Source of the DNA: Desulfobacteraceae bacterium
GTDB taxonomy: Bacteria > Desulfobacterota > Desulfobacteria > Desulfobacterales > Desulfobacteraceae
Direction: 5' to 3'
DNA length: 10,159 nt
NCBI GenBank assembly: GCA_003354055.1
Contig: PIVQ01000210.1
Coordinates: 1 to 10,159, forward strand
Every line of letters starts with the position of its first letter. The first letter of the stretch is position 1. Both the position numbers and the translations under genes were made by a program. Shown here piece after piece: positions 1 through 5,593 of this stretch. The notes below the pieces were generated by a model. The model was not told the DNA's origin and did not search any database. It was given only the letters and a program-made list of their open reading frames with translations.

Positions 1-293
1 CACATGGTGACCCCGGCCAGAACATGGGAGATGGCCAGCCAGATCCCTGCCAAAACAATCCATAACACATTACCAAGGGTCGTACCCACAACCCGTTCTT
101 CCCCCACGGCCCTGGCATCTACCAGCTCCTTACCAAAGGGAAAGGCGGCAAATCCTGCAATCCTGAAGGCTGCATAACCAAAAGGGATTCCCACAACCGT
201 GAGGATGAGGATACAGCCGGTCAGCAGCCATAAAAGTCCAGCAAAAAATCCGCCGCCCAAAATAAACCAAAGTATGTTCAATAAAAATGCCAT
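1..293 (-). CDS. yccF: YccF-family inner membrane protein (partial, C-terminus off the left edge)
   Basis: Reads in from ATG at 293 for 97 codons and leaves the window still open. The protein begins MAFLLNILWFILGGG and contains a hydrophobic first segment (about residues 3-35), then the motif VGIPFGYAAFRIA, then FPFGKELV, then a second hydrophobic segment (about 73-95) starting LGNVLWIVLAGIWL. The NILWFxxGG opening and the GIPFG...F.IA..A..PFG pattern are typical of the YccF/DUF307 family, small inner membrane proteins of unknown function that carry this unit twice; here only the first unit and the start of the second are visible. An upstream AAGGACGG about 5 bases before the ATG serves as ribosome binding site. 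The gene lies downstream of the pst operon on the same strand but is separated from it by a terminator-like hairpin, so it is probably transcribed on its own. Family assignment is fairly sure; the function is unknown. Confidence 0.82.
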   Translation of the reverse strand, partial: MAFLLNILWFILGGGFFAGLLWLLTGCILILTVVGIPFGYAAFRIAGFAAFPFGKELVDARAVGEERVVGTTLGNVLWIVLAGIWLAISHVLAGVTM

Positions 294-310
294 TTAATCC
301 GTCCTTAAGT

Positions 311-355
311 AAAAGTTGATTTAGAATCATAAGAATTCTGATTCCAAGAATCAAC
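311..355 (-). terminator. Terminator-like hairpin after pstB
   Basis: An interrupted inverted repeat has outer arms GTTGATT/AATCAAC (315-321 and 349-355) and inner arms GAATCA/TGATTC, with a loop of about 9 bases. Read on the minus strand the stem is followed directly by TTTT (311-314) and a further T-rich stretch. It sits between the pstB stop codon and the yccF start, where an intrinsic terminator for the pst operon is expected. The T-run is short, so some read-through into yccF is possible. Confidence 0.6.
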
Positions 356-374
356 CCCCTTAATCCCTGTGACA

Positions 375-1079
375 TCAATCCAATGGCTTCAATTTCCGGT
401 TTGACAATATAAGCTGCCGGTTGGCGATCCGTTTCACCTGATCCATATAGTGTGACACCAGGATAATCGTTGTGGTCTTTTTCAGGTCCAGCAAAAGCCT
501 TTCGACCTGCCGCACCGAACTTTCATCCAGAGATGAGGTAGGCTCGTCCAGGAGCAGCACCTGAGGGGCAAGAACCAGAGCCCGGGCAATACACAGACGC
601 TGCTGCTGGCCGCCGGAAAGCTGTAGCGCATCATCGTAAAGCCGGTCTTTGACCTCTTCCCACAAAAATGCCTGTTTCAGGGCCTGTTCCACCTTTCGCC
701 CTATGGTCTCCCGGTCCTTTTCCCCAACCAGCTTCAGGGGAAAGGCAATGTTCCGGAAAATGCTCATGGGAAGGGGATTGGGCATCTGGAAGACCATACC
801 CACCTTTTGGCGAAGTCTTGGAAGGTCGTAATCCCTGTGGTTGATGTTTTTAAACCCGCTTCCAAAATCAATCGCCACCTCTCCTGTAACCTGCACCCCG
901 CTGATATTTTGCCAGAGCCGGTTCAGAACGGTTAAAAAAGTGGATTTCCCTTGGCCTGAGGGCCCGGTCACCGAGGTAATGGAGCGGCTTTGGATATCCA
1001 GGCTGACCTTTTCCAGTATGGGCCTTGTTTGATAACAGAACCCAAGGTCCCGGATCTGTATTTTTATACTATCTTCCAT
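375..1079 (-). CDS. pstB: Phosphate ABC transporter ATP-binding protein PstB
   Basis: This is the cytoplasmic ATPase that powers phosphate import through PstC/PstA. All ABC nucleotide-binding motifs are present in order: Walker A GPSGQGKST (residues 39-47), Q-loop Q98 in MVFQMPNPLPMS, signature LSGGQQQR (154-161), Walker B VLLLDEP (174-180) and the H-loop histidine H210 in VSHYMDQ. The stretch FQxPNPxPMSI after the Q-loop is characteristic of PstB rather than of other ABC ATPases. At 234 residues it is slightly shorter than the usual 250 or so, but nothing essential is missing. The ATG at 1079 is preceded by AGGAGG with a 9-base spacer, which lies inside the last codons of pstA; the gap to pstA is 5 bases, so the two are co-translated. 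It is the last gene of the pst operon. Intact and probably able to hydrolyse ATP, but its membrane partner PstC appears damaged. Confidence 0.93.
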   Translation of the reverse strand: MEDSIKIQIRDLGFCYQTRPILEKVSLDIQSRSITSVTGPSGQGKSTFLTVLNRLWQNISGVQVTGEVAIDFGSGFKNINHRDYDLPRLRQKVGMVFQMPNPLPMSIFRNIAFPLKLVGEKDRETIGRKVEQALKQAFLWEEVKDRLYDDALQLSGGQQQRLCIARALVLAPQVLLLDEPTSSLDESSVRQVERLLLDLKKTTTIILVSHYMDQVKRIANRQLILSNRKLKPLD

Positions 1080-1084
1080 TTTCT

Positions 1085-1966
1085 CTATCCTCCTGTGCGC
1101 CGGTCAAACCGCAAGTTTATCCAATGGGACACGGCAAACAACCCGGTGCAGATTCCGAGCAGAATCAGGGCTGCTCCATAGGCTGTGCTCAGTTCAGACG
1201 GATCCGAATACTCAGATGCCGTATAGTAAATATAAAACGGCAGGGCCTCAAAATTTGAAAACAAAGATGAGGGAACCCCGGCCGTGGCCACCACCCCTGT
1301 CAGCATGATCACGGCCGTATCTTCAGCACACCGGCCAATGGCCAGCACAATGCCGGAAACAATATCTGACAGGGATGCGGGCAGCAGTACATGCACAAGG
1401 TTCTCAAGCCGGGTCGCACCGAGGCTCAGGGCAATCAGGCGTGTGTTCAAGGAAATACCCTCTAAAGCTGCCTGGGTGGTTTTTATGATATAGGGCAGCA
1501 CCAGAAAGGCCAGGGCAATTGCCGAAATCATCAGGCAGGGAAAGATCCTGCCCGAAAAATACCTGTGAAGAAAAATGGTGATGGAAAAGCCGAAAAGCCC
1601 GACTACGATTGACGGAAGGCCGGCCAGAATGTCCACCATCAGACTGAAAACACCCTTAACACGGGCCGGTGCATATTCAGCCAGATAAATACCGGACGCA
1701 ACACCTAATGGCAGTGCAAGGCCCATGGCCAGAAAAACCAGGCTGAGGGTGCCTGCAATGGCGGGAAAAAGCCCGTCAAAGACCTGGCGCCGCAACAACA
1801 GCGCATCCACGGCCCGGACCTCCCCGAAAATCAGGTCCAAGTTCACAGCCCCGTACCCCTTAAGAACCAAAAACCCGATAATTGAAAACAGGCTGATGGC
1901 CAATACCAGGACGCAGCCCCAGCAAAAGAGGACCAGCAAGCGGTCGGCAAGCCTTTTGCCGATCAT
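1085..1966 (-). CDS. pstA: Phosphate ABC transporter permease PstA
   Basis: This is one of the two membrane subunits of the Pst phosphate importer, with several hydrophobic segments (about residues 12-36, 65-95, 110-135, 145-163, 200-225 and 263-283). The cytoplasmic EAA-type coupling loop is present around residues 168-205 (LEGISLNTRLIALSLGATR followed by the LLPAS motif), followed by GRCAEDTAVIMLTG, the counterpart of the family's GRaxGETAP segment. An upstream ATG at 1984 would add six residues, but I prefer the ATG at 1966. It overlaps the pstC stop codon by one base (TAATG) and has AGGGG about 7 bases upstream. That gives 293 residues, normal for PstA. Unlike pstC just upstream, this gene is full length, with its coupling loop and all expected segments, so the damage in the operon is confined to pstC. 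Confidence 0.9.
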   Translation of the reverse strand: MIGKRLADRLLVLFCWGCVLVLAISLFSIIGFLVLKGYGAVNLDLIFGEVRAVDALLLRRQVFDGLFPAIAGTLSLVFLAMGLALPLGVASGIYLAEYAPARVKGVFSLMVDILAGLPSIVVGLFGFSITIFLHRYFSGRIFPCLMISAIALAFLVLPYIIKTTQAALEGISLNTRLIALSLGATRLENLVHVLLPASLSDIVSGIVLAIGRCAEDTAVIMLTGVVATAGVPSSLFSNFEALPFYIYYTASEYSDPSELSTAYGAALILLGICTGLFAVSHWINLRFDRRTGG

Positions 1967-2283
1967 TATGTTCCCCTGTCCCAATGTCGTGCCAGTAAAA
2001 TCCCCAGGCTTGTCATGACATAGAGGGTGATTCCGCAGATGAAAATGGTTTTAAATTCAACACTGTCAAAATCTGCGGCAATGATCAGGGCAATATGAGC
2101 GGTCAGGGTCCTTGCTGAATCCAGTACAGATCCAGGCAGGGTAACGGCATTGCCGCTGAGCATCAGGGCATCCACGGCATCAAGATAAACTTTAGGTACC
2201 CGGGCAATGCTCCGTGAAAAAAACAGGATCATAGTCGGGGCAATAAGTATTGCCAGCATCAGGGCGGCAGTCAGAATTCCCAT
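1966..2283 (-). CDS. pstC: Phosphate ABC transporter permease PstC, C-terminal half (broken gene)
   Basis: This is the second half of a split pstC, in a different frame from the first half and overlapping its end by 13 bases. It begins MGILTAALMLAILIAPTMI, an internal PstC segment that in intact proteins follows a glycine-rich GSG-type linker, so the ATG at 2283 is probably not a natural start; only a weak G-run lies upstream. It ends with the usual PstC tail (SARTLTAHIAL, then the last membrane segment). Between L40 and M41 (2164/2163) the sequence jumps from VYLDAVDAL, the start of the EAA loop, straight to MLSGNAVTLP, which in the family comes after the loop and the next membrane helix. 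About 40 residues that should contact PstB therefore seem to be lost in frame. Both halves total 243 residues, against about 285 for intact relatives. Probably non-functional; translational coupling to the first half cannot be excluded. Confidence 0.75.
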   Translation of the reverse strand: MGILTAALMLAILIAPTMILFFSRSIARVPKVYLDAVDALMLSGNAVTLPGSVLDSARTLTAHIALIIAADFDSVEFKTIFICGITLYVMTSLGILLARHWDRGT

Positions 2284-2687
2284 GCCTGAGCCCCAAAATT
2301 CCGGACTACAGGGACCAGAAGAAATCCCCCCACAAACCCGTAAATAACCGTGGGGATGGCGGTCATGGGCCTCACCAGCTTTGACATGACCCGCCCAGGC
2401 CCATCAGGCCGGATCACCTCTATAAAGACAGCAGTACCCAGGCTGACTGGAAAACTGAACAATATACTCAACCCGGCAATATATACAGTTCCGACAATCA
2501 TGGCTATTATCCCGAACTGCCCGTGATCCGGGGACCAGGGATCCGTCAGAATGGGTAACAGCATCCCTGACTCCAGCACCGGCAGGCCCAGTACAACCAT
2601 AAATCCCAATACGAAAAGTCCTGCAGATGCACTCAGGAGTGCTGCCGAAAAAAAGATTGTCCGGGCAACCAACTCTTTCCCCTTCAT
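2271..2687 (-). CDS. pstC: Phosphate ABC transporter permease PstC, N-terminal half (frameshifted)
   Basis: This is the first 131 or so residues of PstC, with membrane segments at about 10-36, 58-85 and 108-128 and the conserved IPTVIYGFVGGFLLVPVVRN at the end. The frame then reads out through FGAQAWEF to a TGA. The coding strand has TTTTGGGG at 2298-2291. Adding one base to this run would restore N-F-(W or G)-G-S-G-M-G-I-L-T, the expected PstC junction, and join the downstream half in frame. The break is therefore best explained by a one-base deletion in a homopolymer, either a true mutation or a sequencing error. The ATG at 2687 overlaps the pstS stop by one base (TGATG), so translation is coupled to pstS. 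On its own this fragment lacks half the permease fold. Confidence 0.78.
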   Translation of the reverse strand: MKGKELVARTIFFSAALLSASAGLFVLGFMVVLGLPVLESGMLLPILTDPWSPDHGQFGIIAMIVGTVYIAGLSILFSFPVSLGTAVFIEVIRPDGPGRVMSKLVRPMTAIPTVIYGFVGGFLLVPVVRNFGAQAWEF

Positions 2688-3523
2688 CAGTTAACCGGAA
2701 TAAATCCCTTTTCAGCGGCAATCTGCTGGCCTTCAGGACTCAGAAGGTAATCAATGAACTTTTTGGCAAGGCCCCGGGCCTCCTCTTTGGTATTGCTGTA
2801 AAGCCCCCGTGCCACCTTATACTCACCGGTTTTAACCGTGTGAAGACTGGGCGCAACATTGTCCAGAACAACAGGAGCAACGCTGTTATCAATATATCCC
2901 ACCGACACATACCCCACGGCATAGGGATCATTGGTGACAGCGGATTTCATGGCACCGTTCGAGGCCACAAAATTGGCCTTGCCGGAGATATCCCCCTTGC
3001 CCAGGGCTTTTTTCCAGAACACGGCCCGGGTTCCGCTGGAGGCATCCCTTGTATACATATTGATGGACCGGTCCTCTCCGCCAAGTGCTTTCCACGAAGT
3101 GATCTTTCCGGCATAAATATCCCGGAGCTGCGAAGCTGTGAGCGCCTTTACAGGGTTCTCAGGATTAACAACAGCCGCCACCCCGTCAACCGCCCATTGA
3201 TACATGATCAGCCCATACTTTTCGATCTCTGTATCCTTGGCCTTTCTCCCGGAGTTGCCGATGTTGACAAGCCCCTCCCCCACCTGCTTTATCCCGGCTC
3301 CGGATCCGCCGCCGGCAATGGTAATCCTGATATCCGGATTAAAGGTAATAATCCGCTTTGCAGCCTCTTTCATCACAGGGATATGGGCAGTCCCTCCGGA
3401 AATCCGCAACTCCCCCTTTTCCCCCTTAAACGCATCCAGATCAGATGCCATACCGACCACCGGCAACACCGCGATCATGAATATAACGGCCAAATATCGT
3501 TTCAGACCCGATCTAATCTTCAT
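2687..3523 (-). CDS. pstS: Phosphate-binding periplasmic protein PstS
   Basis: This is the periplasmic receptor that binds phosphate and hands it to PstCA. The ATG at 3523 is preferred over one 30 bases further out because GAGGAGAGGAAC (3524-3535) lies directly before it and the protein then opens with a clean Sec signal peptide (MKIRSGLKR, a hydrophobic core, then GMA with cleavage before S27). The mature part shows the PstS-type anion-binding pieces: ISGGTAHIP (41-49), AGGGSGAGIKQV (70-81), NIGNSGRK (88-94) and RDASSGTRAVFW (159-170), plus YAVGYVSVGYI (201-211) and the C-terminal LLSPEGQQIAAEKGFIP. The length of 278 residues fits. The SGGTAHIP segment is less typical than the more common GSTT, but the neighbours make phosphate the likely ligand. 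First gene of the operon. Expression under phosphate limitation is expected from the family, but no convincing Pho box was seen. Confidence 0.9.
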   Translation of the reverse strand: MKIRSGLKRYLAVIFMIAVLPVVGMASDLDAFKGEKGELRISGGTAHIPVMKEAAKRIITFNPDIRITIAGGGSGAGIKQVGEGLVNIGNSGRKAKDTEIEKYGLIMYQWAVDGVAAVVNPENPVKALTASQLRDIYAGKITSWKALGGEDRSINMYTRDASSGTRAVFWKKALGKGDISGKANFVASNGAMKSAVTNDPYAVGYVSVGYIDNSVAPVVLDNVAPSLHTVKTGEYKVARGLYSNTKEEARGLAKKFIDYLLSPEGQQIAAEKGFIPVN

Positions 3524-3603
3524 GTTCCTCTCCTCAATTATAAAATTCAACACAATCCTAACCGGATATTAATAGTTCAAATCCGAAATTCAGATCAAAT
3601 CGA

Positions 3604-3628
3604 TTATCCTGATCAACCTTCAGGATAA
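3604..3628. promoter_or_regulatory. Perfect 9-bp inverted repeat upstream of pstS
   Basis: TTATCCTGA (3604-3612) and TCAGGATAA (3620-3628) form perfect 9-base arms around a 7-base loop, about 80 bases upstream of the pstS start. It has no adjoining T-run on the minus strand, so it is more likely an operator or an mRNA leader hairpin than a terminator. A TATAAT (3542-3537, minus strand) also lies in front of pstS, but so close to the start codon that I do not rely on it as the promoter. Confidence 0.35.
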
Positions 3629-3873
3629 AATAGAAATTTCCAATACCAAAAAACCGCAAAATCAATAAACAATCCAATATTTGCACATACACATATAGAC
3701 AACTACAAGCAGTTAAAACAGCACCTTAGTGAAAAATGAAAATACAACGATGTAGGAGTCAAAAGCACCACCATCAAGAGGCAAGTTTCCAATTTTAAAT
3801 ACCTATACTCCGGTAATTTAGAAAACTTCCATACAATTTTACTCCCCCGAAGATCACTTTTTAAGGCCACCGC

Positions 3874-4082
3874 GATAACGGTTCCGTAACCGAGTAGGTC
3901 CGGATGGGGTGTCCGAGCCATAAGATTGCAATTTTGTAGCGGGTCTTAATGAAGTGAAGCAAAAAAACGCCGTGCTGCACAGCAGCATTAACGGCGTTTT
4001 TGCGAAGCGAATTTAGAGCCGCTTCAAAATTGATCAATCAGGCCGGACATCCGATCCGGACCGACGGTTGATATACCTGATC
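3874..4082. repeat. Large imperfect inverted repeat (possible MITE-like or cruciform element)
   Basis: Two arms of about 100 bases face each other around a centre near 3980. Matching blocks, written as left arm / reverse complement of right arm, are AACCG, GGTCCGGAT, TGTCCG, GATTG, CAATTTTG, AGCGG, AAAAACGCCGT and GCTGC, with small gaps and mismatches between them. The core is best conserved: AAAAACGCCGT (3963-3973) pairs perfectly with 3991-4001, and GCTGC-ACA-GCAGC (3974-3986) forms the tip. No transposase gene and no clear target-site duplication were seen. It could be a degenerate non-autonomous element, a head-to-head duplication or a strong mRNA structure; the core alone, followed by T-runs on both strands, could also act as a bidirectional terminator. 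Confidence 0.7.
3963..4001. terminator. Core stem-loop of the inverted repeat, possible bidirectional terminator
   Basis: An 11-base perfect stem (AAAAACGCCGT/ACGGCGTTTTT) is topped by a GCTGC-ACA-GCAGC hairpin with an ATTA bulge on the right side. GC-rich arms flanked by an A-run on one side and a T-run on the other give terminator geometry in both directions. It lies between the minus-strand solute-binding protein gene (ending at 4257) and pstS, so it could end transcripts coming from the former. It is also the centre of the larger repeat, so a terminator role is only one reading. Confidence 0.4.
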
Positions 4083-4108
4083 ATCCTTTGCTCTAATTTT
4101 TGTAATGC

Positions 4109-4152
4109 GGCAGGTAATCCCAGAAATTCTGGCAGGTAATCTCAGAATTTTC
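4109..4152. repeat. Tandem 22-bp direct repeat, two copies
   Basis: Copy 1 (4109-4130) and copy 2 (4131-4152) both start GGCAGGTAATC and agree at 18 of 22 positions by eye. Within copy 1, CCAGAA-A-TTCTGG is nearly palindromic. Short repeated blocks like this occur at the ends of some insertion sequences, notably the IS21 family, so this may be the leftover end of a lost element; I have no direct proof of that. Confidence 0.6.
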
Positions 4153-4256
4153 TAATTTTAAAATGAAAGAGATTCTATTGAGTTGATTTTTAAGGTTTTC
4201 TAACTTTTCATAACGGCTATAGAATGGATACCATTGACCATAAAAAATAGCAGAAT

Positions 4257-5030
4257 TTATTTGAGATATCGATCCAGAATTTTTTGATGGTCACCAGACA
4301 GTTTAATCTGATCAAGAAAGGCTTGGAGTTTTTGAATTAACTCATCTGATGTACTTTTGTGAAACGCATAATATAAGTCTTTGGTTAAAAGGACAAAAAC
4401 CGTCTCATAATCATCAGGATTGAATCCATAACGTTTAATTTCCCATTTGGCAACGTTTTCCCCATATCCCCAAAGATCAATTCTATTGCTGTCCATTTTT
4501 TTTAAATTTTGAATATTGCTGGTTACCTTATCTAATTGCTTTTCCTTAACACCCATGCTGATAAGAATTTGTTCTGAGACATCTTGATTAATTACCCCGA
4601 TTCTGTAGTAATTTAGTTCTTCAACAGCATTGATTTTAATGTGTTTTGATTTTTTCGCCATCACGACTATTTTAAAAACACCAAATGGCCCAACCCATTT
4701 AAAAAGATTTTCTCTCTCTTCGGTTCTGGTTGTTGAAAAAAGGCAGGTTCTAGCTTTATTTAAGGTATCATTATATGCCCTGGCCCATGGCATCATCTTA
4801 ATATCTTTTTTTGTCAGTTTAGAATTTGCTCTTTTTAGAATCAAAGCCAGTGTATCAACTGCAATGCCTTTAATTTCGTCCTTTTCCATATAATTATAGG
4901 GAGGACCTTGTTCTGTCATTAGGGTAAAATCGTCTATTGAATCAGCAAAAACAGATTGGGAGAAGATTGAACATCCAAACAAAAGAAGAGTGATAAACAC
5001 GAAATACATCTTGTTTTGATTGATAGTCAT
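4257..5030 (-). CDS. Periplasmic solute-binding protein, SBP_bac_3-like (orphan)
   Basis: This is a predicted periplasmic binding protein of the polar amino-acid type (COG0834 / SBP_bac_3 fold). Visible features are an N-terminal signal peptide with a long hydrophobic core and probable cleavage after VFA (before D30), the ligand-lobe opening FTLMTEQGPPYNYMEKD with GIAVDTLALILKRA (55-68), PWARAYNDTL (81-90), and RTEERENLFKWVGPF (102-116), the usual ligand-contact block. An LFGC sequence inside the signal peptide weakly resembles a lipobox. I start at 5030 because GGGAG lies about 8 bases upstream and a plausible promoter at 5080-5106 would put the more upstream ATGs at or before the transcript start. 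The 257 residues are normal for the family. No ABC permease or ATPase gene is next to it, so it may serve a distant transporter or a sensory role. The gene is markedly AT-richer than its neighbours, which suggests separate origin. Confidence 0.75.
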   Translation of the reverse strand: MTINQNKMYFVFITLLLFGCSIFSQSVFADSIDDFTLMTEQGPPYNYMEKDEIKGIAVDTLALILKRANSKLTKKDIKMMPWARAYNDTLNKARTCLFSTTRTEERENLFKWVGPFGVFKIVVMAKKSKHIKINAVEELNYYRIGVINQDVSEQILISMGVKEKQLDKVTSNIQNLKKMDSNRIDLWGYGENVAKWEIKRYGFNPDDYETVFVLLTKDLYYAFHKSTSDELIQKLQAFLDQIKLSGDHQKILDRYLK

Positions 5031-5079
5031 TGCAGCACTCCCAAAAAGTAGAAAAAAATTTGATGAAGTATTCATTACA

Positions 5080-5106
5080 ATTATCAAAATAAAAAAACAC
5101 AGGCAA
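5080..5106 (-). promoter_or_regulatory. Candidate sigma-70 promoter for the solute-binding protein gene
   Basis: Read on the minus strand, TTGCCT (5106-5101) and GATAAT (5085-5080) are separated by 16 bases. They match the consensus at 4 of 6 and 5 of 6 positions. The predicted transcript would start near 5072 and carry a leader of about 40 bases to the chosen ATG at 5030, which fits. AT-rich DNA yields such matches easily, so this is only a candidate. Confidence 0.4.
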
Positions 5107-5341
5107 TGTTTTTAATTTAAGGGTTGAACTGGAAAGGGCTTGGGATAACATGTAAGCTTCCCGGTACGGATTCTGGCGGACATATGTCATGACCGTGATC
5201 TACAAATCTCTGGCTTGTGGTGATCTTCATTTACTGTTTGCCAAAGTTCGATGTGAAGAATGATGAAAGAGCAAACCTGATTCGTCGGAAAGAGCGACAG
5301 ATATTTACACACAAAAGTTTCCTATTGTGAAAAATAACAGA

Positions 5342-5367
5342 TTAGGCAAGCAGAGCAAGCCACCTAA
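5342..5367. promoter_or_regulatory. Imperfect dyad upstream of the dctP operon
   Basis: TTAGGC and GCC-AC-CTAA face each other around GC-AGA-GC, forming an interrupted palindrome about 125 bases upstream of the candidate dctP -35 element. It could be a binding site for a regulator of the operon. It was found by eye only and no regulator gene is in the window, so confidence is low. Confidence 0.2.
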
Positions 5368-5491
5368 TAAATTAAAACAATTCTATCGCATCACCTAAAA
5401 TAGATACCATTTAAAAAGATTATACAGAAAAATATTAACAAACACCCACAGAATTCAACAGAACAACCATTATGCACAACTCAGATTCAAG

Positions 5492-5520
5492 TTGACAAAT
5501 AGAAAACTTTTGCGTTAAAC
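5492..5520 (+). promoter_or_regulatory. Candidate sigma-70 promoter of the dctPQM-glcDF operon
   Basis: A perfect TTGACA (5492-5497) is followed after 17 bases by TTAAAC (5515-5520), a weak -10 match with 3 of 6 positions. The predicted start near 5527 gives a leader of about 65 bases containing the 5540-5553 inverted repeat. A strong -35 with a poor -10 is compatible with an activator-dependent promoter. Confidence 0.45.
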
Positions 5521-5539
5521 GGAGAGCAGGCATTGTTCT

Positions 5540-5553
5540 GGTACATCAGTACC
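5540..5553. promoter_or_regulatory. Inverted repeat GGTAC-ATCA-GTACC in the dctP leader
   Basis: Perfect 5-base arms around a 4-base spacer lie just downstream of the candidate promoter and about 25 bases before the dctP ribosome binding site. The position suits a repressor operator: hydroxy-acid operons are often controlled by GntR-type regulators that bind short GGT/ACC palindromes. A small leader hairpin is the alternative. No regulator gene is visible here. Confidence 0.3.
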
Positions 5554-5593
5554 GGCTACCCATTGGTCCCCCCATTTTAAGGAGTTTATCAAG

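Larger units (their letters stand above)
3524..4256. other. Non-coding AT-rich stretch between pstS and the solute-binding protein gene
   Basis: About 730 bases without a supported gene. From left to right it holds the leader of pstS with a 25-base hairpin (3604-3628), an AT-rich segment with no recognisable signal (about 3630-3870), the large imperfect inverted repeat (3874-4082), a tandem 22-bp repeat (4109-4152) and the downstream flank of the next gene. That flank contains a small AATGG/CCATT dyad at 4223-4235. A 72-codon reading frame on the minus strand (3703-3921) runs into the inverted repeat and shows no family features, so I do not call it a gene. The stretch may be a site of repeated insertion and decay. 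Confidence 0.6.
5031..5593. other. Intergenic region between the divergent solute-binding protein and dctP genes
   Basis: About 560 bases with no supported gene. It holds the promoter and leader of the minus-strand gene, a more GC-rich patch (about 5130-5240) of unknown origin with only short reading frames, a small dyad (5342-5367), AT-rich sequence, and then the sigma-70-like promoter, inverted repeat and ribosome binding site of dctP. The GC-rich patch differs from its surroundings and may be a remnant of something inserted, but neither strand gave a protein I recognise. Confidence 0.5.

Noticed and set aside
2283..2300. Programmed -1 frameshifting in pstC
   Set aside because: The T4G4 run does not give a canonical slippery heptamer in the zero frame, and the gene also carries an internal deletion, so decay or sequence error is simpler.
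2627..3628. A long 333-codon reading frame on the plus strand
   Set aside because: It lies opposite pstS, whose protein is clearly recognisable with signal peptide and ribosome binding site. The antisense translation shows no family features.
3702..3722. A Pho-box-like sequence upstream of pstS
   Set aside because: Only a loose resemblance to the tandem CTGTCAT pattern, and about 180 bases from the start codon.
3703..3921. A possible 72-residue protein on the minus strand
   Set aside because: No convincing ribosome binding site or family motif, and its start lies inside the large inverted repeat, so it looks accidental.
3874..4082. The palindrome as an integron attC site
   Set aside because: The outer ends do not fit RYYYAAC and GTTRRRY, the element is longer than typical attC sites, and no integrase or cassette array is seen.
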